A DNA stretch of 64,000 nt from Sesamum alatum (GCA_034509735.1 JACGWO010000001.1:36645966-36709965); one strand, 5' to 3'; positions 20,901 through 34,730 are shown, counted from the first letter of the stretch. Notes: generated from the letters alone by a model not told the origin. Numbers and translations: made by a program.

Positions 20901-21597
20901 ATAGGATATACCTCTGTCACATACTGACAGGGGACGGATCCTCTTCTTGGATCCCACCGTCCTTGCTACACATTCTGACTGCACTGGACAAGGCTTATAA
21001 TGATTATTTTATAGAATGATCACCTCTCGCCAGATCCAAGATACAACCGTCCTATATACATGACTGCCATGGGTCCTCAAGTGTGAGGACTACTCCCGTA
21101 CTATCAGAACCGGGGAAATCCAATCATACCGACCAAGCCTCCAAGGCTTCCATATGATGATCCCCGTGAGTCAGTTCAGTCGGCTCGACCTCAGTCCACC
21201 AACCCACCAAGATTGTATAGGCATCCCACGCCTGTCGCCGATGAAACATGGCACTCATCCAATGAATACGACTCTTGGTGCAAGTCTCTATAGGACTCTC
21301 GATGCCCTGTCTCGAGGTCCTCGACTTGAAACGTTTCAGACCCAACTCTTCATCAGTTTGTTTTATGACCACCATCCAATGTGTGGCCCAACTGCATGAG
21401 TTGTTAGTCGTGGTCTGTGGGCTTTGTTGTGATATATGTAAAATACCATTTTAGCATATGAAAAATGAGCGCAACAAAGAAAGTACCAAAGGTAACGAAT
21501 ACTCATTTTTTTTATTACATAATACTACATTACATCAAGTTTTTAAATAGGTTACAAAACGCCAAACCTATTGGCTTTCTGGTGACCTATTCTAACA
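17947..21597 (-). repeat. 3' LTR of RLC-3 (B type), interrupted by another LTR
   Basis: On the minus strand this starts TGTTAGAATAGG (end at 21597) and ends near ...TGTCCTTAC at 17947, with the terminal CA altered. Without the inserted 18505-20391 it is about 1.76 kb. It carries the stem-loop CCCAAGGG/CCCTTGGG (18035-18055), CTGTGGCCACAG (20858-20869) and the conserved CCATGG block. B-type LTRs share these blocks with A-type LTRs but differ between them. Confidence 0.88.
18505..20391 (-). repeat. A-type solo LTR nested in the RLC-3 3' LTR
   Basis: It reads TGAAAGAAATCGG...CTATTCTAACA on the plus strand, i.e. a full A-type LTR in reverse. No internal region adjoins it, and B-type LTR sequence continues on both sides, so it is a solo LTR left by LTR-LTR recombination. 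Flanks TTTTT (18500-18504) and CTTTT (20392-20396) would be a duplication with one mismatch. Its end GAAATCGGTGG matches RLC-2. CTGTGGCCACAG is at 19779-19790. Confidence 0.9.
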
Positions 21598-21612
21598 ATC
21601 TCCCACTTGACC
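21598..21612 (-). other. Polypurine tract of RLC-3
   Basis: ATCTCCCACTTGACC on the plus strand is the reverse complement of the RLC-2 tract and touches the LTR end. Confidence 0.85.
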
Positions 21613-24600
21613 TAAAGCCAATCAACCATTGACCTCAAGCCCATCTTATCCAGATGCTGAATAGGGCAACTTGCGACACGGACTTAGTAAGTGGATCTGC
21701 TATGGTTTCTGCGGAGCTGACTCGGTCCATCCGAAAGTCACCCCTGCTAACCATCTCTCTGAGCAGATGGTTGTATCTAAGAATATGCTTGGATCGGTGA
21801 TGAGATCTCGGTTCTTTTGCTTGAGCTATGGCCTCGTTGTTATCGCAGAAGATAACCACTGGCTCAGCGATGCTAGGCACTACACCTAACTCTTGGATGT
21901 AGGTCTTCATCCAAACCATCTCCTTAGCAGTTTTCAAAGTTGCTATGTATTCAGACTCTGTGGTGGAGTCCGTCGTGGTAGCCTGCTTGGAACTCTAAGA
22001 CTTGTCATCATCGTCATCCAACTGGAAGCTAGCGCCGCTATAGGCTTCTAAATCAATTCTCCACCTTTGTAGATCAAGAACATGTCCTTAGCCCTTTTCA
22101 GGTACTTCAGGATAGTCTTGACCGCACTCTAGTGTGCCTCCACGGCACACGATTGATATCGACTAGTCACGCTCAAAGCTAAAGTCACATCAGGTCTAGT
22201 GCACTAGACAACATAGGGGATGTCCGACATCCGTTTAAGCTCCTCATCAGTCTTAGGAGACTGCTTCTTGGACAACGTAATTCCATGCCTCATAGGAAGG
22301 AATCCTCATTTAGAGTTCTCCATCTTGAATCTCTTCAAGACTTTCTCAATATACGAGGACTGGGCCATTTCTAACATCCTTCTAGATCTATCCCTATAGA
22401 TCTTGATGCCAAGGATGTAGGATGCCTCGCCCATATCCTTCATGGCAAATTGTGTTGACAACCAAGCTTTAGTGGTTCCTACCATCTTTGCATCATTTCT
22501 TAATGAGCAATATGTCATCCACGTAAAGCACTAGGAACACAACAGAGCTCCCACTAATCTTCTTGTATACACAAGGACCGGACTCATTCTTGATGAAATC
22601 ATATCCCCGTATGACTTCATCAAAATGTATGTTCCAGCTTCGGGAAGCTTGTTTGAGGCTATAGATGCACCTTTGGAGACGGCAGACCTTCTGCTCTTCT
22701 CCAACATATGTGAAACCTTCCGGTTGATCCATGTAGATCTCTTCCTCTACGAAATCGTTGAGGAAGGCGATTTTCATGTCCATCTGTCATATTTCATAGT
22801 CATACCATGCTGGTATGGCAAGCAGTATCCGAATGGACTTAGCCATTGCTATAGGCGAGTAGGTTTCCTGAAAATCGACCCTGGGTCGTTGAGTGTAACC
22901 TTTCGCCACAAGCCTGGCTTTGAAGGTTGTAACCTCCCCATCAACTCCAAGCCTACGTTTGTAGACGCATTTACACGCTACGGGTTTTACCCCTTTGGGT
23001 GGGTCCGCTAGGTTCCAAACCTGGTTTTCATTCATCGAGTCCATTTCGGATTTCATGGCCTCAAGATACTTATCCAAATCGATGTCCGACATCGCTTGTC
23101 CGTATGCCTTTGGATCATTATCCAACTGACCGGTCAGGACCAGAAATCCATACCTATTAGGTGGTTGGGATACTCTGGCCGACCTACGAAGGACTGGAGC
23201 ATTATCAGTGAGAACTACTGGCTCAATGTCACTGCTGCCTCATGCGGCACCTCACTTGATTCCTCAAGGAGTACCTCATCGCGTCGACTATACGATGGAA
23301 AACCCTTTTCCAAAGAACACTGCGTCTCGAGAGACAAACACCTTTTTTTCTCAAAGGGATCATAGAAATAATATCTTGCAGTTTCTTTTGGATATCTGAC
23401 GAACCTGCATAAACTCGACCTGGCGTCCAGTTTATCTCCCACTAATCTCTTGGCATATGCGGGCAATCCCACACATGCGGGGCTTACCATGCTATATCTC
23501 ATATGGCGTCTGGGATATCTTCTTAGATGGCGCCAAGTTCAAACGTTTGGCCGCCGTCTCAAGAGCATATCCCCAGAAGGATAAGGGGAGTTTGGTAAAA
23601 CTCATCATGGATCAAACCATGTCCAACAATTTCCGATTCCTCCTTTCAGACAAACCATTCAACTGTGGTGTTCCAGGAGGAGTCCACTGGGAGAGAATTC
23701 CATTTTCTTTTAGAAAATCAATCAATTCTCCACTTAAATCTACCTCGGTCCGACCGAACGGCTTTGATCTTTCGACCGGTTTGGTTCTCTACTTCAAGTC
23801 TGTATTCCTTAAACATTCCAAAGGCTTCAGACTTGTACGTCATTAGGTAAAGATAATCATACCGTGAGTGATCATTCGTAAAGGTTATGAAGTACGCGTA
23901 CCCACCCTTAGCCTGAGTATTTAATGGGCCATAGCCGTCTGTATGGATCAAATCCAACAGACCGTTGCGTACTTTGTCCAACAAAGGGTTTCTTAGTCAT
24001 CTTTCCCTTTAGACAGGATTCGCAGGTCGATAGGTTGTCCAAATCGTCTATTTTTAGACTCTTTAAGTCCACCAACCTTCTTATCGTATCCTTAGAAAGT
24101 TGACCTAACCTAGTATGCCAAATCTGTGCATTATCTTGATTATCATGTTTTCGTTTGTGTACCGCAATCATAATTCAATTAGACTGTTGAAGTATGTACA
24201 AGATCGTTCGCCAATATACCAAGCAAATGAGAAACACCATTTTATTGATGGTGAAAGAATAACCCTCCTCATCAAGGACGGGTATTGATACAATATTCTT
24301 AATCATGCTGGGTATATAGAAACAGTCGTTCAGTACAATCCTAACATGACTACTAATGGCTAACTCCATTGATCCTACGGCTTCCGCAGCAATGGCCTTG
24401 CCATCGCCTAGCCTCAGGATCATCTCATCCTTGGTTAGCCTTCTGCTTCTTTGTAGTGCCTGCAAATCATTGCAGATGTGAGCACCACACCCGGTATCCA
24501 GTAACCATAAAGCAGAATTAGTTATCATGTTTACTTCAACAACAAACATACCTGGATTGGAGAGGAGTTGTGGGCACTCCCTCTTCCAATGCCCCTTTCC

Positions 24601-25386
24601 TTGAAAATGCATGCAGACATCATTTGCCTTGGACCGCTAAGAACCACGGGCCTTTCCTTTCCCTTTGCCCATTCCGACCGAGGCAACAGGGACGCCAGGA
24701 GCGCGAGCAGGGGCCGCAGCTGTCTTTCCTTTTCCCTTCTTCTTCTTCCAGCGTCCGGCCCTCTTGCCATTCGCCTTGGAGGTCGAAGCCCCTCCTATCA
24801 ATACCGTCGGCGCCGACTTGTGGGCCGTAGCCCCGTATTGTACCAGCATGTTGATCAACTCATGAGTGGACTTCTCAAGTCCGTTTATGTTGTAGTTTAC
24901 AACAAACGGGTCATAGGATGGAGGAAGCGACTGGAGGATAGCTTTAAGGTCCTCAAGCTTCTCCACTAGGGAAAGCATCTTGACCCCATGACTTTGCACA
25001 GACCATCCTTCAGCGAGCTTGGTGCCAAAAAATGCTTTTGTGGCGGCATATCTTATATGCCTGTCTGGAATCGCATAAAACTCGTTCATGCGGAGCATTA
25101 TGGCGGACATGTTGTCCAACCTTTCATACTGCTTCTGGATGTCGTTAGACATCAAAGCCAATATGATACTGCGTACTTTCCGCTTGTCCTCACTAAGCCA
25201 TTTCTCGAACGTCAAACGTTCTTATAGCGTGGACTCCTCTGGTAAGTCGCTCGACGGCGGCTCGTCCAAGACGTAGCCTTGGTTCTCAAAACCGAGGACA
25301 AGCCTCAGTTTTCTCAGCCAGTTCGAGTAGTTCATATCGTTAAACTTATTAGTCTCAAGTACCATGGTCAACGGATTCTTAGACAT
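21613..25386 (-). pseudogene. gag-pol of RLC-3, full length but heavily broken
   Basis: The start codon is at 25386-25384 (ATGTCTAAG on the minus strand). Order from there: Gag (KRKVRSIILALMSNDIQKQYERLD), Lys-rich linker, a zinc knuckle whose first half is degenerate, protease DTGCGAHICND (about 24490), integrase zinc part (WHTRLGQ...CESC, about 24000-24130), integrase core, RT with YVDD at 22525-22514, and RNase H to about 21640. Gag lacks about ten residues (GLDNETYIDV in relatives). At least six frame changes or stops separate the readable pieces. Protein sequence diverges more from RLC-2 than RLC-6 to RLC-8 do, fitting an older insertion and the B-type LTR. Confidence 0.92.
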
Positions 25387-26148
25387 ATCTACATTTATAA
25401 AATGTAAAGCAGAAATCAGAAGATGATGGTAATATTATTATTCAAGTTGAAGACATGGTCTTTTAGTCTTTAATCATCCCACTATTTATACGAAAGTCCA
25501 CCACTCTCAAGCGGAGTTTCGGGAAACCATTTCCTAGTGGGCTTGGGATCCACAAACGTGATCTCCATGCCCCGCTTTTACGATTCACATGAACAAAACC
25601 TCGTGGGAGATATCCAATATCATTCTCATCCAATGAGATTTCCAAGATTTTTTTCATCACCTATTCGCATGGTTCGAAGGACTCCAAGCAAACCATGTTA
25701 CTCAGTGTTGAGCCCACCCCACCAATCAAATCATGCCTCAACTGTCGCCTTCCACGACTCGTGAGACAGGGAAACAACGAGTGCAATCTCTTTGTTCACA
25801 AAAATGGTGCAGCTTTCCCCTAGTCCAAGTGTGCCACGACTCGTGAGACCACACTTGGGTAGTGGTAGCTTCCTCACCACATTGTTGTGGATGGAAGGCT
25901 CAGACAAATCAAAATACCATTTTGATCCAAGTCCGTTCCGGGCCTAATATTTAATTTGGTCCAACCAAATGAGAGTTTTAGATAATGACCAAGACCTCAT
26001 CACTTTAAATGTTTTAGCATGCAGAAATATCCAATATTCATTAATGCGTGTAAATAAATACGCTGCATGCAGAAAATATAGCATACCCTTGTTAGGATGA
26101 TCACAAGCCCAACCTATGCAACCCACTGAGCCCGCAGTGAGTCTATGG
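25387..26148 (-). other. RLC-3 leader, 3' part
   Basis: The gag-proximal leader is homologous to 9700-10535 in reverse. It includes a TATAAATA-type box (plus strand TATTTATA near 25491) and paired CACGACTCGTG motifs at 25753-25763 and 25835-25845. It stops at ...CTATGG, where the RLC-4 LTR begins; the rest of the RLC-3 leader, its primer site and 5' LTR are not found in the window. Confidence 0.8.
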
Positions 26149-28372
26149 TGAAAGGATCTGGTACGGCCCGATAACGCAATGGAAGCATAAAAATATTAAT
26201 TTAAAGCATAATTTAAAACGGGTTCAAAGGGGTGATTCCATTGAAGTTCCCGGGCGTTCGGTGCATGTCAAGAACATGAATAAAAGAAGAGAAGATGCTG
26301 AACATGTGGCTAAAGGATTAAAAACAAAAGATACATAAAATGTAACTAGAAACCAACCTTTGTTCATTTTTACATAGAACGGCTTCTCGTTGTTCCTTCT
26401 TTTCTTCCTTGTATGTCCACTTGAGAGCTCAAAGTAGAACTCCTCTAATTTGTCCATACCACACCATGGAAGAGTTCTCTAAACTATTGCTAGATAGTAG
26501 TAGAGAAGAAGAAGAAACAAACAACTCCAAATGAACACTATTGATTAGTGCTTTTGGAATGTTTTTAGTTCAAACATTTCCAAAAGGTATGAATACACAA
26601 AAAGGAGAAAATTTGCAGAGATTTTGGAGAGTTTCTTGATGGAAAATTCGTGCAAGACCAAACCCATACAAGTTATGTTAATTGTCTTGTGTATGTAGAG
26701 TTGTTGAATTCAAAATTCAAATTCTCTTGTCAACTTCCAAAGTAACCTACATACACACACCACTATATACATAACCATTCACCATTATAGCAAATAAAAT
26801 CATCCACCAAACCATATAAAGGCTGGTCACATGTGCCTCACATGTGGAAGATTTTCATTCTTCCTTCACTTGCTATAAATTGCATTTTTTCAACTAGGAC
26901 TACTAGTCTTGGACTTTTATTTAATCTAATTAAATTAAGTCCAAACAAAGTCCATTGGGCATTAATTAATCCAATTAATCTCAGTCCAATTGAAGCCCAT
27001 GAGTTTATTTAATTCAATTAAATAAACATAAATTCAAACTCTAATTAATTAATTCAACAAATTAATTAATCTAAACTCGATAAATTAATCCAATTAATTT
27101 AAAGGTTTTAAGTACAAAATTAACTAATCCAATTAATTAATTTTGGGACCATCCATCAAATGGATTTCCCAATAAATGATCCAATTATTTATTTTTCTCC
27201 TTGAATTAATTTAATCCAATTAAATTAATTCGCTTCTTCTAGAATTTATACCATAATAATTCTACCAATTCCATAGTGATTTGTGTGTGACTCTTTAGGT
27301 TCACCTTCAGCTAGACTTGGGCTTGTGTCCAACACAATTGGTCAATTTAATTCAATTTAATTAATAATTTTCCAATTAATCATTAATTGGAAAATGCCCG
27401 TCACCATGGGTGGCCGTCTAGCAACGGTCCATGGCACTAGATTAGGCGAATGTTGGCGTGAACATTTAGGCTCCCGAGTTCCATACGAGTACGGTCCTTC
27501 CATCATCCGTCTCCCGATCTAAGTATAGGGCATGGAATTTGATGTCGGTTCCCACTCTGGACTAGACAATTATGCTCAATAACTCAAGACACGTTTGCTC
27601 TATTGATCGACGTAGGAAACCATTCCCTACTCGACCAATCGCTGTGTCCACAGACTTAAAGAGCTTAAACCGTCTCAGAGCGCATAGGAGACTTGACTGT
27701 CATATTCTGAAAGGTGACGATCCTATCTTGGAATCCACCGTCCTCAATACATATTCCAACTACACTGGATAAGGCCTATAATGAACGTATCCGAGATACG
27801 GACATCTCTTGCCAGATCCTAGATACAAGCATCATATGCATGCGACTGCCATTTTTCCTCATGTCTGAGGACTAATCTCATACTATCGGAGCCAAGAATT
27901 CCAGTCATACTGACCAAGCCTCCAAGGATTCCATATGACGATTCCCGCGAGTCAGTTCAGTCAGCTGACACCCTTGTCAACTAACCCACTAATATTGAAT
28001 AGACATCCAATGTTTGTTGCCGATGAAACACGACACTCATCCAATGAATGCAATCCTTAGTGCAAGTCTCTATAGGACACTCGATGACCTATCTCGAGGT
28101 CTTCTACCTGGAACGTTTCAGACCAACCCTCAGAAGTTGGTTTCATACCTGCCATCCAATGCGCAACCCAACTATATGGATTTTCCAATTAATTTGTGGG
28201 CATTTGTTGTGACGTTAAAATGCTGTTTAACGTAATCAGTAAGCACAACAAACACATAGTACAAAGGATGAATACTTACTATATTCATCAAGTCAATAGT
28301 ACTTTAATAAAGATTGCTAAATAGTACCCAAAACCGCCAATCCAACTGGCTTTCTGGTCACCTATTCTAACA
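26149..28372 (-). repeat. 3' LTR of RLC-4 (C type)
   Basis: The plus strand reads TGAAAGGATCTGG...CTATTCTAACA, 2,224 bp. It shares the terminal block and the CCATGG block with A and B types but has its own U5 end and a long AATTAATT-rich middle. The stem-loop is degraded here (near 26226-26250) and the palindrome reads CTGTGTCCACAG. It abuts the RLC-3 leader on the left and RLC-4 pol on the right, so RLC-4 inserted into RLC-3. Confidence 0.9.
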
Positions 28373-31300
28373 GTCTCCACTTGACCTAAAACTAATCACC
28401 CATGTTGCTCAAACTTATCTGAGCATGAGTAATCTGCGATATTCGGCTCAGTCTCATGGGTCTACCTCATTTTTGCCAAGATGATGAGGTCCAACCGTAC
28501 GTCACCTCTTCACGCCAAGATGATGAGCTCTAAGCAGATGGTACTGTCTAAGAATTTTCATGGATCCGTGATGAGATCTCGGTCCTTTAGCTTGTGCTAC
28601 AACCATGTTGTTATCCTCCAAGTTAACTACTGGCTAGCCCGTGCTAGGAACCACACCCAACCATTGGATGTGATTTTTCATTGAAACTACTCTCCGGAGC
28701 AATTTCTAAAGTTGCGATACATTCAACTTTCATGGTGAAAGATTGTGGATCGTCCCGGGAAATAGCACGAATGCGGAAGCGCGGTACAAAATTAAATAAC
28801 AAAAATTTAAACATGCTTTACGTAAAAATAAAGAACACGTTCAAGGGGTGTACCCTTGATGTTCCCGGATGTTGGGTGTATCTCATGAATTAAAAGCATA
28901 GAAACAATCATGGAGGCCATAGGATTAAAAATAAAAGAGGGACGAAAAGTAAATCAGGACCTACCGATTGTCGTTTTCGTCTTCTAACCGGTACTCGCGT
29001 TGTTCCCCGATTTGCACCAAATCTCGTATATCAGATTCTCCAAATTGTGACACGCAATCCACCCACGTATCTTGCACGTCGTGCTAGCGAACGAACAAGT
29101 ATATTCGAGAGGACGGATCAATCACACGTTATTAATTTAACGGGATTAATCCTCCTTCGTTCGCTAGCACGACGTACAAGATACGTGGGCGGATTGCGTG
29201 TCACAATTTAGAGGATCTCACATACGAGATTTTGGAGCAAATCAGGGAACAATGCGAGTACCGGTTAGAAGAGGAAAACGACGAACCGGTAGGTCTCTTT
29301 TACGTTTTCGTACTCTTCTATTTTTTTAATCCTATGGCCTCCATGATTGCATGTATGTTTTAATTCATGAGATACACCAAACACCCGGGAACTTCAAGGG
29401 TACACGCCTTGAACGTATTTTAATTTTATACGAATAATGCATGTTTAAATTTTGCAATTTACATTTATATCGCGCTTTCGCACTCGCGCTATTTCCCGGG
29501 ACGATCCACACGCCTATCCCAGGCTCTCAACCACATCATGTCTAATGCACCAAACAACATACCCATGCTGCCTTTGGCGAAGACGTAGGGGATGTCAAAC
29601 ACCTAAGCTTCCTTATTAGTCAACCCTGACTGAATCTTGGACAGCTTAACCCTATATATAGGAATCCAATGCCTTTCATGGAGAATTGCGTGAACAACTT
29701 TCGTGTTTCGGTGTTTCCTAAAATCATAAATTCATTCCAAATGAATAAGACGTTACACACTTTTAACATTAGGAACACAACCGAACTCCCACTAACCCTC
29801 AAGCTCGTTACTAATCGAGTCATACCCCGCATGAACTCATCAAAACGAATATTCCAGTTACATGGAGTTTCAAACCTAGTTTGAATTCCATGTCGAATCA
29901 CACGGCTCCAAGGTATGATTCGATCCAATGTCCAACATTGCTTCTCCTTATGTCTTTTGGATTACAATCCAATTGACCGGACTGGCCCAGAAACCTGTAC
30001 CTCTCAAGTATGTAAGATATCCTGGTCGTCCTTAGGAGGACTGGAATATAGTCAGTGAGCAAACTTGATTTGAAATGATGTTTGCTATATCGTACTGAGG
30101 TGTCTCTCTACTTGATTCCTCAAGGAGCTACTCCTCACATCGGTTATCCTTTGAAATCCAATTTCCCTTAGGATAACACATGAACGTGTGCAAACCTAGT
30201 TTGCGTCCAACTAGTCCCTTGACGTATGCAAGACCATCCTACATACTCAAGTACTTTGTAGGATACAGGCTTGCCATGCCATATTCAATATGGCGTCTGG
30301 GCCACGATCTTTAGAAAGTGCCATGTTTTACAACTTGGCTACTATCTGAAGAACACGCCCAGATGAGCCAAGATAGTTCAGTGAAACACTGACCGAACCA
30401 TGTCCAACAAGGTTCGATTCCTCCCTTATCAGAGACACTGTTCAATTGTGGCGTTCCAGGAAGAATTCAACTTAGTGAGAATTCCATTCCCAGTTAGATA
30501 CACCAAGAGCTCCCACTAAATACACACCACTCGATCCAATCGAAGGTAAATTTTGCAACCAGTTCGGTTCCCACTTCAAATCTAATTCCCTGAACCTTCC
30601 AAAGGTCCTTAGACTTGTGAACCCTCTTATGGTCTTGTGTATTCAGTTATCCACAGATGTCTGACTGGATCTAATCCAACAGACCAATAGCAAGGATACC
30701 TTGTCCTATAAAGACCTTCTTGGCGATCTTCTTGCTCAGGAAGGACTTGCAAGCTAGCAGGCTCAAATTGTCTATTTCTAGACTCCTTGAATCGACTAAC
30801 CTCCTTATCCTATCTAGAGGAATGTTACCCAACTTAGCATGCTAAATCTATGAGTTTATCTTGATTATCATTTTATCATTTGTTTTGAGCATTCATAATC
30901 TAATTATGGGATAGTCTTGAAACAATTATGCAAACAACCTAGCAGACAAGAATAACCATTCTTTCTCAAATAAAAGAAACTTTCATTGATCAAAAAGATG
31001 TAATCCTCATTGTCCAACAATAGAAAAACATAAGTGGGATCATGCTAGGTTACATAATTGTGACCTATCAACTCTATCCTAACATGATCACTGGCTAAAC
31101 CTAATTGGTCCTATAGCTTTTACAACAACAACCCAACCATTGCCTAGCTTTAGAACCATTTTCATCTTAGCCTTCTACTCCTACCAATTTCCTGCAAACT
31201 ATTTGCAGATATGAGCTCTACGACTGGTATCCAATAACCAAGAAGTAGAATAGTAATCATGTTAAAGCTCAAATCAAATATACCTTGGTTGGAGAGGAGT

Positions 31301-32151
31301 TTAGGACACTACCTCTTCCAATGCCTTTTTCACGGCAATATATGCAAACATCTTTCGCAATCTCTGACTGCTGAACTGCCTTCCTCTTTCCTTTGCCCAT
31401 GCCCAGCATGGCAACAGGAGCGCTCTTAGCGCTTGCAGCGGCTGATTCTGTCTTACCCTTCTTCCTCCTCCAGTGCTCGACCCCTTTGCCTTTCGCTCTT
31501 GAGGTCGAAGCCTCCCCGACCAAATACCGACGGCGTAAACTTTTCAATCGTTGCTTTGTACTGGACCAACATATTTATCAACTCTTGAATGTCTTTTTCA
31601 AGCCCATTCATGTTATAGTTAACGATAAATGAGTCAAAAGAGGTAGGAAGAGACTAAAAGATCACATCGATGTACACCTCTTTTCCAAGATCAGCTCGGA
31701 GGTCTTTAAGCTTCTCCACTAGGGATAGCATCATCATTCCATGCTGGTGTACAGATGACCCTTCTGTCATCTTAGCTCCGAAAAATGCCTTTGTCGCAGC
31801 ATATCTAATATGCCGGTCCGGTACCGCAAACGTCTTTCATGGGGAGCATTATCGAGCTGACATCATCCAACCGATCATACTATTTCTGGATCTCATTAGT
31901 CATGGATGCCAGTATGATGCTTCGGACCTTGCGGTTGTCCTCTTGCCAGTCGTTGAACGTCAAACGCTCCTATGACGAGGACCCCTCTGGCAAGACCCAA
32001 GGAAGAGGCTTATGCAGAACGTAAACTTGATTTTTTTTTTTTTTTGTTTTTTGAAATCAAGGACAATCCTCAGATTTTGCAACCAATCGTTATAGTCTGT
32101 TCCGTCAAACTTATTAGTCTCAAGAATTATAGCGAGTGGATTCGTAGACAT
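28373..32151 (-). pseudogene. gag-pol of RLC-4, degenerate, split by a foldback
   Basis: ATG at 32151-32149 begins MSTNPLAIILETNKFDG. Gag, the Lys-rich linker, a zinc knuckle (CIYCREKG, about 31350) and weak protease, integrase and RT traces follow to RNase H near 28400. A T-run of about 15 near 32030 breaks Gag early. RNase H/RT sequence is interrupted at 28736-29529 by two LTR pieces, with part of RT/RNase H missing across the insertion. Most of integrase and RT is recognisable only by comparison with the other copies. The polypurine tract (28373-28386) has lost a base. This is the most decayed coding region in the window. Confidence 0.85.
28736..29529. repeat. Foldback of two A-type LTR ends (inverted repeat)
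   Basis: The left arm 28736-29095 is the 3' part of an LTR on the minus strand; the right arm 29156-29529 is the same part on the plus strand; 60 nt separate them. Both arms run from GCTAGC(G)A...CAAGATACG to the CCCGGGACGATCC end. The innermost 15 bases (29081-29095 and 29156-29170) are perfectly complementary. The arms are not identical: the U5 end of the right arm is the CACACGCC form. Flanking bases CATGG and ACCAC do not match, so this is not one simple insertion. Confidence 0.85.
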
Positions 32152-34036
32152 CTACATTCAAAATGTAAAGCAGGACTTTAGTAGATTAATAATATTGAAT
32201 TCAAGTTGAGACTTGGTCTTTAGTCATTAACCCCTCCCACTATTTATTCAAAAAGCCCACCACTCTCAAGTGGAGTTTTCGGGAAACCATTTCCTAGTGT
32301 GCTTGGAGTCCACAAACTCAATTCTCTATACCCCGCTTTTACGATTCACACAGAAAAATGATTTATGGGAGGTAACCTATACCATTCTCAGCCAATGAGA
32401 TCCCCAAGATATTTTGCCTTGCCTCTTCACATGATCCCAAGGACTCCAAGCAAATCATGTTACTCAACGTTAGGCCCGACCCATCAACCAAATGAATATC
32501 TCAACTATCGCCCCCCACGACTCATGAGACAGGGAAATAGGAGTATATTCCATTCGTTCACAACAACAGTGCAGCTTTCTTCCATTCCAAACGTGCTACG
32601 ACTCATGAGACCACGAATGGGTGAAAGTAGCTTTCTCACTACATTGCTATGGATGGAAGGCTTGGAATAATCAAACCATTTGATTTTAATTCCATTTTGG
32701 GCCTAATATTTACTTGGACCATCCAAGTGAGAGTTATAGTTTATTAAGACCGAGACCTCATCATTGTTTGTATTTTGCATGCTCAAGTTTAAAACATTCA
32801 ACGTAAATAGATGCATTCCAAACACATCATACATTAAACATTAAAACATTAAACACATACAAAAGAAGCCTAGCACGCCCCTGTAGGATGATCACAAGCC
32901 CGTTCCTAAGTGATCCACTGAGCCCGCAGTGGATCAACGGTCAAGCTAGGGTAGGCATACACTATTACGATTTTTACATCCCATTATCATTCTAATGGGA
33001 CCTTGTAAATCCTTCTTTGTTCTTCTTGGGCCTTCCGTCGTGGGCTCCGTCCAATGGACCTCTTTTTGGCCTTCATCTCCATGGAAGATTATATTTATTT
33101 TGAAAAAATAAATAAAACCTCGCATCCCAATCTACACTCATTACAATTGAAATGAAACCCCAATCAGAAGTTGGGGGGAATATATTTAAAGAGAGAAAGC
33201 GAGCCTTATTATTCCAAGGCTAAAAACAATAGAAGGAATAAAAACAAAGAGGCACGCATGCCTCGCCCAACATAAAATAAACTATACATAGATGAATGGG
33301 CTAGTGATCATCCTTATTGTTTATCAAATAAAAAACAAAACACATTTATATCAAAATAAATACATCCCATGCATTTATGAATAGATGTCCAATATCTAAA
33401 ACAATAAACATAATAAAATGCAGAAAATAACATACTAGCAATACAATTAAACATATGGATATCAACTATACATCCAATGTACAAACAATTTTTTTTTTGT
33501 TTGAAAATCATTTCCAAAATAATCTAAGGCATAAAATAATTTTAGAAAAATCCAACTTAACTAAAATTAAAATATGCCAAAATGGCTCACATTCAAAAAA
33601 ACAGCAGAAATCAGAAAATTAAAATTTTCATGAAAACCGGTGTAAAACGGCCCAGTCATTCAGGCCGCCAGACGGCCGGCCACACGCGCATGCACACGGC
33701 CTTGCCGCGCGAACAGGCGTGGGTGCCCAGGGCCAATGTGCCCGCAGAGGCCGCGCGCCTGCTGCCCCTAACGGCCGACAACGTTTTTCACCAATTTTTT
33801 TTTTCTGCTATAAAAACTAAAACATAAACATGCATTTATAGAAAATTCAATTTTAAAAAATGCATGGATATCCATAATTTCAAAAGCAAAATTAACACAT
33901 ATTTTCCACACATATGATCATGCTTTAAAGCCATAAATCATGCTTTCCCAAAGCAATGTAAACATGTTCTTCATGCTTAACACATAATAACAAGTAAATC
34001 CTTAAGCCACAACACCGAACCGGGCGCTGATACCAC
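32152..34036 (-). other. RLC-4 leader with degenerate GC-rich part and primer site
   Basis: This leader matches those of the A-type elements in reverse order. The TATA box is changed (plus strand ACTATTTATTC near 32240), and both CACGACTCGTG motifs have mutated to ACGACTCATGAG forms. The GC-rich array is reduced to about 33655-33785. A primer site with one change (reverse complement TGGTATCAGCGC) lies at 34024-34035, touching the 5' LTR. Nothing coding is visible. Confidence 0.8.
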
Positions 34037-34730
34037 TGAAAGGATCAGGTACGGCTCGGGAATGCAACGGAAGTGTAAAAACGTTAATTTAAAGCGTAAT
34101 TTAAAACGGGTTCAAAGGGGTGTTCCCTTTGAAGTTCCCGAGCGTTCGGTGCATGTTAAGGGCATGAATAAAAGAGGAGAAGATGTTGGACATGTGGCTA
34201 AAGGATTAAAAACAAAAGATACATAAAATGTAAATAGAAACCAACCTTTCTTCATTTTTACATAGAACGACTTCTAGTGGTGTTCCTTCTTTTCTTCCTT
34301 GTATGTCCACTTGAGAGCTCAAAGTAGAAATCCTCTAATTTGTCCACACCACACCATGGAGGAGTTCTCTAAACTATTGTTAGATAGTAGTAGAGAAGAA
34401 GAAGAAGAAACAAACAACTCCAAATGAACACTATTGATTAGTGATTTGGAATGTTTTAGTTCAAACCTTTCCAAAAGGTATGAACACAAAAAGGAGAAAA
34501 TTTGCAGAGATTTTGGACAGTTTTTTGATGGAAAAATTCGTGCAAGACCAAGGCCATACAAGTTATGTGAATGGTTTTGTGTATGTAGAGTTGTTGAATT
34601 CAAAATTCAACTTCTCTTGTCAACTTCAAAAGCAACCTACATACACACACCACTATCTACATAACCATGCATCATTATAGCAAATAAAACCACCCACCAA
34701 ACCATATAAAGGCTGGTCACATGTGCCTCA
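34037..34730 (-). repeat. 5' LTR of RLC-4 (C type), truncated by RLC-5
   Basis: This is the first part, on the plus strand, of a C-type LTR, matching 26149-26846. The stem-loop is intact here: TTCAAAGGG (34111-34119) with CCCTTTGAA (34125-34133). Sequence stops at ATGTGCCTCA, where RLC-5 begins; the matching continuation (ACATGTGG...) is not found downstream, so the right part was deleted. Confidence 0.9.
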
